In this document: one piece after another, positions 6,058-12,062 of the stretch
Position numbering within the stretch: the first letter of the stretch is position 1
Layout of the letters: the number at the start of each line of letters is the position of its first letter
From: JBGOUV01 sp041477815
Lineage (GTDB): Bacteria; Acidobacteriota; Terriglobia; Bryobacterales; JACQDG01
NCBI GenBank assembly: GCA_041477815.1
Contig: JBGOUV010000194.1
Location: forward strand, 1-12,521
Direction of reading: 5' to 3'
Length of the DNA: 12,521 bases
Notes under the pieces: model-generated
The model's database searches: none
What the model was told of the DNA's origin: nothing
The model's input: only the letters and a program-made list of their open reading frames with translations
Position numbers and translations under genes: made by a program

Positions 6058-6942
6058 TTACCCCTTTACTTCCCGAAAAGCCTCTTCAATCTCCAATTTG
6101 GCCCCCGGACTGACCGGCAACAAGGGCAGCCGCGGGGGCCCCCCATAGTAGCCGTTCACGTCCATAGCATACTTCAAACCGGGGATGCCGTGCCTGGCCG
6201 TGACCGCCACCGCCGCCGGGGAAAAGCGCTGCTGGAGCTCCAGCCCCGCCTGGTCCTCGCGGGTCCGGACGGCCTCCAGGATCGACAGGCAGGCGTAAGG
6301 GGCGGCGTTGGCGAACGCCAGGATCGCCCCCACGGCACCCACTTTCAGACCAACCCACAGTGTCGGAGCGGACCCTACCAGCACCTGGAACCCCGCCGGT
6401 GCCTCGCGGATCATCTGCATCGTCTTCTCTATATTCCCCGAGCTTTCCTTCACCCCCACGATGTTCGGATGCCCGGCCAGCTCCATCACCGTGGCCGCCG
6501 GAAGATCCACGCCGGTCGCCTGGGGCCAGTTGTACAGGATCAGCGGGATCGGGGATTGGTCGGCCACCGCCCGGTAGTAGAGGGCCTGCGCGGGGCCGTT
6601 GTTGATCAGGCTTTTGTAATAGTGCGGTGTCCGGACCAAGGCCGCCTGGTAACCCCTCCCCGCCGCTAAATGGCACAACTGGACGGTCTCGCGAACGCTC
6701 TCCATGCCTGTGCCGGCGATGAGGATCTTCTCGGGCGCGGCGGCTTCCCTCGCCGTCTCCCACACCCGCACCTTCTCTTCGCAGGTCAGCAGGACGCTTT
6801 CCCCCGTGGAGCTGCACACCACGTAGCCGGCGAGCTGGGTCTGGTTCCACTTCTCGACGTTGTAGCGTAGCTTGGGGAGATAGAGGTCGCCGTGGTGATC
6901 GAACGGGGTAGCCAGGGGCGAGAAGATGCCGTGGAGCTTCAT
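6058..6942 (-). CDS. Dihydrodipicolinate synthase/N-acetylneuraminate lyase superfamily aldolase (not true DapA)
   Basis: 294 residues from ATG 6942, the usual length for these TIM-barrel class I aldolases. Catalytic residues are present: K165 in VGVKESSGN forms the Schiff base, Y137 in LILYNWP is the general acid/base, and CSSTGES (43-49) is the TTGE-like loop that binds the keto acid carboxylate. At the place of E. coli DapA Arg138, which holds aspartate semialdehyde, there is A142 (YNWPQATG), so lysine biosynthesis is unlikely. The ATGVDLP...HPNIVGVKES segment resembles 4-hydroxy-2-oxoglutarate aldolase (HOGA), so a keto-acid aldolase is the best guess. The frame is open to ATG 7002 and ATG 6951, but 6942 is preferred because homologues start near MKLHGIF and a TAGAAT lies 7 bases upstream. 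It is probably cytoplasmic and could share transcription with the adaptor gene. Confidence 0.88.
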   Translation of the reverse strand: MKLHGIFSPLATPFDHHGDLYLPKLRYNVEKWNQTQLAGYVVCSSTGESVLLTCEEKVRVWETAREAAAPEKILIAGTGMESVRETVQLCHLAAGRGYQAALVRTPHYYKSLINNGPAQALYYRAVADQSPIPLILYNWPQATGVDLPAATVMELAGHPNIVGVKESSGNIEKTMQMIREAPAGFQVLVGSAPTLWVGLKVGAVGAILAFANAAPYACLSILEAVRTREDQAGLELQQRFSPAAVAVTARHGIPGLKYAMDVNGYYGGPPRLPLLPVSPGAKLEIEEAFREVKG

Positions 6943-6949
6943 CGGTACC

Positions 6950-6955
6950 ATTCTA
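6950..6955 (-). promoter_or_regulatory. -10-like hexamer for the aldolase gene
   Basis: TAGAAT on the minus strand ends 7 bases before ATG 6942, predicting a leaderless or near-leaderless message. It has no TGn extension and no good -35. It helps choose 6942 over 6951, since the latter would overlap the hexamer itself. Confidence 0.35.
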
Positions 6956-7089
6956 GCGACCGCCGGCCAGGCGCCCCAAACTACTTTCGCCTCCTCGAGC
7001 ATGACTCCAGATTCTCATTGGTGGCCGCCGTCAGCCCACACCCATCACCCCCCACTCAACTTTCTATTTCCCGCCTCCGCAACCACTTA

Positions 7090-7119
7090 CCCTCCCCCCT
7101 ACCCATCAAACGCTACCCC
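7090..7119 (-). other. Possible G-quadruplex tract on the minus strand
   Basis: The plus strand has C-runs of 3, 6, 3 and 4 at 7090-7092, 7094-7099, 7102-7104 and 7116-7119. The minus strand therefore has four G-runs with loops of 11, 2 and 1 bases. It lies just upstream of the -10 at 7127, over the -35 region, on the template strand of the downstream gene. The whole stretch 7020-7120 is C-rich and G-poor on the plus strand. Folding is unproven. Confidence 0.3.
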
Positions 7120-7123
7120 ACAG

Positions 7124-7132
7124 TGGTATAAT
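7124..7132 (+). promoter_or_regulatory. Perfect extended -10 promoter of the 7184 gene
   Basis: TGg-TATAAT is a full extended -10 match. Transcription should start near 7139, giving a leader of about 45 bases that contains a hairpin and a Shine-Dalgarno. The -35 region is poor and lies next to the C-tract. Confidence 0.7.
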
Positions 7133-7141
7133 AGAGTCATC

Positions 7142-7157
7142 AGGACCTTCCGGTCCT
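7142..7157 (+). promoter_or_regulatory. Leader hairpin with 6-bp stem and 4-base loop
   Basis: AGGACC (7142-7147), loop TTCC, GGTCCT (7152-7157) form a perfect GC-rich stem at the very start of the predicted mRNA, 15 bases upstream of the Shine-Dalgarno. It could stabilise the 5' end or bind a regulator. There is no following T-run, so it is not an attenuator of the usual kind. Confidence 0.45.
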
Positions 7158-7171
7158 AACCGTACTGTTTC

Positions 7172-7178
7172 AGGAGAG
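7172..7178 (+). promoter_or_regulatory. Shine-Dalgarno of the 7184 gene
   Basis: AGGAGAG, with the AGGAG core 7 bases before ATG 7184. This is one of only two clear Shine-Dalgarno sequences in the window and fixes the start codon. Confidence 0.8.
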
Positions 7179-7183
7179 AAACT

Positions 7184-7807
7184 ATGTCTTCCCAACGTCG
7201 CCTCCGGGCGAACCAGGCGAATGCTCGTCTATCTACCGGTCCCCAGACCCCCGAGGGCAAGGCTCGCAGCAGCCAAAACGCCCGCAAACATGGCCTCTCG
7301 GCCCGCGAGGTCGTCATCGCCCCCGGCGAGCGCGAGGAATTCGATGACTTCCTCGCCTCCTATCAGGACGAGCTCCAACCCCAAGGCATGGTCGAGCAGG
7401 TCCTGTCTAACCAACTCGTCTTCGCCGCCTGGAACCTCCGCCGCATCAGCCGCCTTGAAGCCGCGCTGGCCACCGGCGGCGATCTGCCCGCCTCCGCCGC
7501 ACCCGCCCTCTACCGCTTGGCCCGCTACCACGCCCGCGCTGATCGCGCCTTCCTCCGCTCCCTCCGCGAGCTCCGCGCCCTCCAGACCAACCGCGCCCTC
7601 CGCGACGCCCTCCCCGCCGCCGACTCCGCTGCCGAGCCCGAAGCCCAACCCCTCCCGCCCCTCGCCTCCATCGCCGAGTGCGCACCCGCCGCCATCCCGC
7701 TTTCGAGCCCCCCGAAGACGACTCCCAACACATTCAACTCGTCTGCGGAAGCCCGACGAGACTCGCCCCACCTCTTCCTGATGTCGTCAACTATCAAGAT
7801 CTATTAA
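7184..7807 (+). CDS. Lineage-specific hypothetical protein with STGPxTPEGKARSSQNA N-terminal motif
   Basis: 207 residues. The N-terminus (8-38) carries RANQANARLSTGP, TPEGKARSSQNA and KHGL, a signature I recognise from a family with many paralogues in Acidobacteriota and Planctomycetes; no function is known to me. Residues 44-135 are mostly helical and charged (EREEFDDFLASYQDEL, LYRLARYHARADRAFLRSLRELRALQTNRA). The tail from about 145 is alanine/proline-rich and probably disordered. There is no signal peptide, membrane segment or catalytic motif. The basic N-terminus would suit nucleic-acid binding, but that is inference. The gene has its own extended -10 promoter, leader hairpin and Shine-Dalgarno. 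It is C-rich on the coding strand (CTC, CCC, CGC, GCC codons), noticeably more than its neighbours. I checked the alternative frames of the C-terminus and the G/C third positions continue to the stop, so no frameshift is needed. Confidence 0.85.
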   Translation: MSSQRRLRANQANARLSTGPQTPEGKARSSQNARKHGLSAREVVIAPGEREEFDDFLASYQDELQPQGMVEQVLSNQLVFAAWNLRRISRLEAALATGGDLPASAAPALYRLARYHARADRAFLRSLRELRALQTNRALRDALPAADSAAEPEAQPLPPLASIAECAPAAIPLSSPPKTTPNTFNSSAEARRDSPHLFLMSSTIKIY

Positions 7808-7844
7808 ACAGGAATAGGACTGTTGCTTTCCATCGTTTCTCGAC

Positions 7845-7854
7845 GGACCGGTCC
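7845..7854. other. 10-bp palindrome GGACCGGTCC in the convergent gap
   Basis: A perfect self-complementary decamer lies between the 3' ends of the hypothetical gene and the repeat-protein operon. It shares the GGACC/GGTCC words of the leader hairpin at 7142-7157. No T-run follows on either strand, so I do not call it a terminator. Nothing else recognisable was found in 7808-7898. Confidence 0.3.
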
Positions 7855-7898
7855 CGCAGCGCGACCAACGCCGGCAGCGCCGCGTGCGGGGTTCGATC

Positions 7899-9482
7899 CT
7901 ACTGCGCGGCGGCGTCGGATTCCGGGGCCAGGCTCAGCTCGACGGTGACCTGCTTCGCGCGTCCGAGGTCCACGGCGCGCCCATAACGGGCCAACTGGCG
8001 GCGGACCTCGGGATCCGCCCAGTCGAGGGTGCTGCCGGCGGGGAGGGCGAAGGCCATATAGGAGCCGGGGACCACGGCGGTCAGGGCGAAGGCGCCGTTC
8101 GCGTCGGTGGGGACGCGGCGTTCGACCAAGTAGGGGGACTGGTTCTCCTGCGGGTACAGGGCGACGACGGCGGAGGTGACGCGGTGCCCGCGTCCGGAAG
8201 ATTCCGTGGGCTGCACCGTGCCGCTCAGGGTGGCGCCGTCGAACCCGATCACGACTTCCACCGGGCCCAGGGTCCCCTCGTCCGGGACTTCGATCTCCGG
8301 CGCTGCCAGGTCTTGCCCGCCCCAGCGGAGCAGCTTGAAATACCCTCCCGCCGGGAGACCGCCCGGACGCAGGCGATACACGAGCGGCGCCAGCCCGCCG
8401 GCCTCGAACGCGAGTTGGGCGTCGGCCCGCGCCCGCGCCGCGGTGCGGACTCCGTCGACCAGGGCCACCACGGGCGTGGTCTTGCTGAGATCCAGACCCT
8501 CCGGCGGAGACTCCAGCACCAGGCGTCCGCGCAGCGTGCGGTTGAGCCCGATCACCAGGTGGACGTCGCCCAGGTTGCGGTTGCCGATGGTGACGGTGCG
8601 CGCCGCCGCCACGTGCCCCCCGGCCCCGTCGCCCCTCTCGGCCAACACCCGGTAGGTCCCCGGAGGCAGCCCTTGGATCCGGTACGTCCCATCGGCTCGA
8701 GTTCCGTAACGACTCCACACGCCCATCTCGACCCCCTGCTCCATCCGCTCGATCCGGATCATACAGGTTCGGCACGCGCCGCCCGCCTGCGAATCGGCCA
8801 GCACGCCGGTGATCGAGTACGCCGGCTGGGGCCTGAGGACCAGGTGGAGGTCGGAGAGTTCCTGTCCCCAGCGGAGCTGGATCCGGCCGGCCTCGGAGGG
8901 CTGGGCGCCAGAAGGATAGTAGACCATGGTGGTCTGCTCCAGTTCGCCCTCCGGCCACTCCTGGCGCGGCGCGAGGGCGGCCACCACGTAGTTTCCGGCC
9001 GGCAGACCGAACAGCCGATACTGACCGCGGTCATCGGCGGACGTCGCTTCCACCCGCACGCGGCTGCGCCGTCCGTCCGCCCAGCGGTAGCGGTAGGCGA
9101 CCACCTCGGCCCCGTCGGCCGGCTCGCCGTCGGGACCCGTCACCGAGCCGGAGAGGACGCCGTAGCGGTGGAAGCGGAGGGTCACTTCGGCGCGGCTCTG
9201 GTTCGTCTCCAGGGTCACCGGAAAGGGGAAGCCCATCATCGGCAGGTAGCCGGTCTTGCGTGCCGATAGCGAATAGGCGCCGGCGGCTAATCGCTCGAAC
9301 CGGAAGTCGCCGTCGGCGCCGGAGCGGGCCGCTTGCTCGTAGCGGTCGCCCTGGATCCTGGCGGAGAGGTCGACGGTCACGCCGGCAATGGGCTCACCGG
9401 TCTCGGCCAGAACGATGCGGCCGCGAAGCGACCCCTGGGGCTCGGCGAGGGCGGCCAGCAGGAGACAGGCGACAATGGTCAT
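7899..9482 (-). CDS. Exported carboxypeptidase-regulatory-like repeat protein (second of a tandem pair)
   Basis: 527 residues from ATG 9482. A short hydrophobic start (MTIVACLLLAALAEPQG) looks like a signal peptide with cleavage near 13-17. The rest is beta-sandwich repeats of the carboxypeptidase D regulatory-like type: about 18-80 (GSLRGRIVLAETGEPIAGVTV), 109-170 (SGSVTGPDGEPADGAEVVAY), 222-282 (DGTYRIQGLPPGTYRVLAE) and 415-480 (LSGTVQPTESSG), with the recurrent G-x-Y-x-L/G-T-Y-x-V ending. A YYPSGAQPSEAGRI segment (188-201) is typical of acidobacterial members. There is a CRTC pair at 237-240. Such domains are surface or periplasmic binding modules with no known catalysis. A longer in-frame start to 10577 is antisense-free but reads through the upstream gene in another frame and is rejected. 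The ATG overlaps the upstream stop by 4 bases (ATGA 9479-9482), indicating a paralogous, coupled pair. Confidence 0.88.
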   Translation of the reverse strand: MTIVACLLLAALAEPQGSLRGRIVLAETGEPIAGVTVDLSARIQGDRYEQAARSGADGDFRFERLAAGAYSLSARKTGYLPMMGFPFPVTLETNQSRAEVTLRFHRYGVLSGSVTGPDGEPADGAEVVAYRYRWADGRRSRVRVEATSADDRGQYRLFGLPAGNYVVAALAPRQEWPEGELEQTTMVYYPSGAQPSEAGRIQLRWGQELSDLHLVLRPQPAYSITGVLADSQAGGACRTCMIRIERMEQGVEMGVWSRYGTRADGTYRIQGLPPGTYRVLAERGDGAGGHVAAARTVTIGNRNLGDVHLVIGLNRTLRGRLVLESPPEGLDLSKTTPVVALVDGVRTAARARADAQLAFEAGGLAPLVYRLRPGGLPAGGYFKLLRWGGQDLAAPEIEVPDEGTLGPVEVVIGFDGATLSGTVQPTESSGRGHRVTSAVVALYPQENQSPYLVERRVPTDANGAFALTAVVPGSYMAFALPAGSTLDWADPEVRRQLARYGRAVDLGRAKQVTVELSLAPESDAAAQ

Positions 9483-10939
9483 CGGGCGGCGGTTAGTTCC
9501 AGCTCGATCTGGGCCCCGGGGTCGACCGGGAAACGCTTCACCGCCGCCCCCGCTCTCTCCCAGGTCTGGGAGACGTCCAGGGCGGAGACCTCCTGGCTGG
9601 GCCAGACGCAGATCCGATACTCGCCGGGGCGCACGTCGCGGATCTCGAAGCGCCCCTTCTGGTCGGTCTGCTCGGTCCGGACCTCGATGTGGTCCGGCAT
9701 GAAGCGGGCCAGCGCCACGCGGCCGTGGGCCAGGGGCGCGCCGCCGGATCCTTTGGCCAGACCGTCGATTCGTCCCGCCTCGGTCCCCACCCGAATCTCG
9801 ACCTCGCCCGTTTCGCCGGCGGCCACCACCACTTCCGGCGGGTCCAGCACCCAAGCCCCCGGCGGCGCGTCGGCGTGAAGCGAGTAGGTATCGGCCCATA
9901 CCTGCGGAACGCGGAACCGGTAGTCCGGCGCCCTGGCCACGAGACGGTACGATTCCTGGCGGGTGCTGTCCCGCGCTTCCAGGCGCACCTCGGCGGGTTT
10001 CGTTCTCCCTACCAGGAGGAGGCGGCCGGCCAGTTGTCCCGGCGGCGTGGGTCGCAGCACCACGTCGTTGCGATCGCTGCTCAGGTCCAGCCGTTGCCGT
10101 CCGATGTGGCTCTCCTGCGATCCGAAGGCCTGGAGCATGTACGTACCGGCGGGCAGGCGGGGGAGCAAGAAGCTGCCATCCGGCTCGACCGGCATACCGA
10201 ACGACGGCGCCCCGGGCTCCTCGCGCACCCAGCGCACCATCAGGCGCAAGCGTCCGGACTCCGCCGGCGGCGGATCTGCCACCCGGCCGCGCACCTGGAA
10301 CAGCCGGTCGGGCCGCACCACCAGGTCGACGCCGCGGACTTCCCGGCCGGCCGCTACCTCCAGCACGGCGGGATGATACATAGGCGCCGGATGCTCCTCC
10401 CTCCCCTCGGGAACCGGCGGGAGGATAGCCAGCCGATACCGTCCCGGGTCGAGGCCATAGAGCCGGTAAACGCCCCGATCGTCGCTGGCCGCCTGCGAGG
10501 CGTGCTCGCGGTGGCGGTCGCCCGGGCCGCTGAGGCGGGTAAGCATCACGAGGACCCGGTCCAGCGGCTCGCCCCACGGGTCGGCGAGGCGGCCGGTGAT
10601 GACGCCGCCGGGCGCGGCCTCGAAGTCGGCGCCGGGGAGGTCTTCGCCGCCCGAGAGATCGAGCACCAGCGTGGTCTCGCGGGAGGCCGTCGCCCGGGTG
10701 AAGTAACCGGGCTTGTCGGACCGGACCACGATCCGCCGGCGGGGCAGGTCGTCCAACCGGAAGCGGCCCTGGACGTCGGTCACCGCGGTGCGCAGCGGCC
10801 CGGACCCTTCCGCCGCCTGCGCCACCACCCGGGCTCCGGGCAGCGGCCGCGGTTCCTCCTTACCTTTCAGGTAGACAATCCCGGACACCGCCCCCGCGTT
10901 CGCCGCCGCCGCCCAGACCAGAGCCAGAAGCCAGCGCAT
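9479..10939 (-). CDS. Exported carboxypeptidase-regulatory-like repeat protein (first of a tandem pair)
   Basis: 486 residues. The signal peptide is clear: MRWLLALVWAAAANAGAV, with an ANA-G type cleavage site near residue 15. About five beta-sandwich repeats follow: 17-80 (VSGIVYLKG... GRFRLDDLP), 112-172 (GGVITGRLADPWGEPLDRVL... GVYRLYGLDPGRYRLAI), 213-272 (GSFLLPRLPAGTYMLQAF), 302-357 and 389-446 (GRFEIRDVRPGEYRICVWP). YHPAVLEVAAGREVRGVDLV (188-207) matches the corresponding segment of its downstream neighbour, so the two are paralogues. There is no C-terminal TonB-dependent barrel, membrane anchor or sorting motif, so it is probably a periplasmic or secreted binding protein; ligand unknown. 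It starts 13 bp after the DUF362 stop, without a Shine-Dalgarno, so it probably relies on read-through from the upstream gene. Confidence 0.9.
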   Translation of the reverse strand: MRWLLALVWAAAANAGAVSGIVYLKGKEEPRPLPGARVVAQAAEGSGPLRTAVTDVQGRFRLDDLPRRRIVVRSDKPGYFTRATASRETTLVLDLSGGEDLPGADFEAAPGGVITGRLADPWGEPLDRVLVMLTRLSGPGDRHREHASQAASDDRGVYRLYGLDPGRYRLAILPPVPEGREEHPAPMYHPAVLEVAAGREVRGVDLVVRPDRLFQVRGRVADPPPAESGRLRLMVRWVREEPGAPSFGMPVEPDGSFLLPRLPAGTYMLQAFGSQESHIGRQRLDLSSDRNDVVLRPTPPGQLAGRLLLVGRTKPAEVRLEARDSTRQESYRLVARAPDYRFRVPQVWADTYSLHADAPPGAWVLDPPEVVVAAGETGEVEIRVGTEAGRIDGLAKGSGGAPLAHGRVALARFMPDHIEVRTEQTDQKGRFEIRDVRPGEYRICVWPSQEVSALDVSQTWERAGAAVKRFPVDPGAQIELELTAAR

Positions 10940-10952
10940 GCCCGGGCACGGG

Positions 10953-12062
10953 TCAAGCCAGCTCGAAGTTTCTACGTTCGATCTTCTGGTCGTCGAAGAC
11001 GCCCAGACCCAGGCCGCCGGCGATCTCGATATGCTCGGGCTGGCAGTTCAGAAAGTGGCTGTCGTCGTCCGGCTTGGAGAGCGCTATGGTCTGCATGCCC
11101 TTGGCCGCGCGCGCGGCGTCGATGACCCCCCACCCCACCTTGTCCACGGCCACCGGGTCGGTGGAGAAGTACAGGGTATGATTCACCCAGACATACTTGC
11201 CCTTCTTGCCGCCCGGGCCACCATGATACATACCCAGGATGCCGTCCAGGAGGTGCAGCACCACCTTGTCCCGGATCACCGGGGTGGACACCACGGCGGG
11301 GATGAAGGCGCCGCAGGCGTTGAGGGTGAAGGTGGAGTGGCTGCGGTTCACGTTGTTGACGAAGCCGTGGGACATGTTCTTCAGCGCCAGGGTGACGCCG
11401 GCCGACTGGTGGTGCTTGAGCACCGGCAGGTTGACCACCTTGTTGACCTGCTGGGTGAGGAACTTGGCCACGTGGGAGCGGCGGAAGTGGCTGTCGCGGG
11501 AGTTCTGGCCGGGCTGGGTGAGGTTCATCTCCATATAGTGGGCGGCGTCGTAGCCGTCCAGGCCCAGTTGCACGGTCTCGTAGTCCTCCGCCGCCCAGCT
11601 CCAGCGCACCCCGTCGGGCAGCCACTTGTCGAAACCGGCCCTGAGGAACTGCTTGCGGTAGCGGTCGTAGGCGACTATGTCTTTGTTCTTAATGCCGGCG
11701 GCGTTCAGACCGGCGATGATCTCGTGGAAGACCTCGGGGCAGGAGGCGACGTCCGGCGCTCCGACCGGATTCAGCTTGACGCCGACTACGTCGCCGGGCT
11801 CGAAGAACATGCGCCAGGCGGCGACCCAGTCCGGGGCGCCGGTCAGCTCCATCATGCCCTTGCGCATCATGGCCTGGATCGGCTGGGCCTGGAAGGATTC
11901 GTTGACGAAGCTGCCGGGATGCCTCACCGTCACCACGCGGCCCGGGTAGAGGCCCGGCATGCTCCACTTGGTGCTCTGGGTCTGTTTGCGGCTGCAAGAG
12001 AACTGGGGCAAGGCGATCGCGGCCGCCGCCGCTCCGAAGAATTGCCTGCGTCCGAAAGTCAT
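10953..12062 (-). CDS. Tat-exported DUF362 domain protein
   Basis: 369 residues from ATG 12062, which has AAGGAG 6 bases upstream. The N-terminus MTFGRRQFFGAAAAAIALPQ is a twin-arginine signal (RRQFF plus an alanine-rich h-region). A cysteine follows at residue 23 (QFSCSRK), but the lipobox is poor. DUF362 features are VVGVKLNPVG (92-101) and LPVLKHHQSAGVTLALKNMSHG (about 212-233), plus GILGMYHGGPGGKKG and STDPVAVDKVGW (311-322), the last typical of the family's C-terminal part. DUF362 proteins often carry or accompany Fe-S clusters; no CxxCxxC ferredoxin motif is present here, so this is a cluster-free member as far as I can see. Tat export suggests folding, perhaps with a cofactor, before translocation. 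Biochemical role unknown. The ATG overlaps the upstream oxidoreductase stop (ATGA 12059-12062). An in-frame ATG at 12104 is rejected because it would bury the Tat signal. Confidence 0.92.
   Translation of the reverse strand: MTFGRRQFFGAAAAAIALPQFSCSRKQTQSTKWSMPGLYPGRVVTVRHPGSFVNESFQAQPIQAMMRKGMMELTGAPDWVAAWRMFFEPGDVVGVKLNPVGAPDVASCPEVFHEIIAGLNAAGIKNKDIVAYDRYRKQFLRAGFDKWLPDGVRWSWAAEDYETVQLGLDGYDAAHYMEMNLTQPGQNSRDSHFRRSHVAKFLTQQVNKVVNLPVLKHHQSAGVTLALKNMSHGFVNNVNRSHSTFTLNACGAFIPAVVSTPVIRDKVVLHLLDGILGMYHGGPGGKKGKYVWVNHTLYFSTDPVAVDKVGWGVIDAARAAKGMQTIALSKPDDDSHFLNCQPEHIEIAGGLGLGVFDDQKIERRNFELA

Noticed and set aside
7678..7830. Possible frameshift in the C-terminus of the 7184 gene, because another frame reads EPPEDDSQHIQL
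   Set aside because: Third positions in the annotated frame stay G/C-rich to the TAA, so the frame is acceptable; the alternative needs an indel with no independent evidence.
7885..7905. GGTTCGATCC, a T-loop-like word suggesting a tRNA 3' half
   Set aside because: The flanking bases do not form a 5-bp T-stem, and no anticodon arm or acceptor stem can be drawn upstream. It also overlaps the stop of the repeat-protein gene.
9483..10577. N-terminal extension of the second repeat protein up to 10577
   Set aside because: This part overlaps the first repeat-protein gene in another frame and translates to an Arg/Gly/Pro-rich shadow; a signal peptide begins precisely at ATG 9482.
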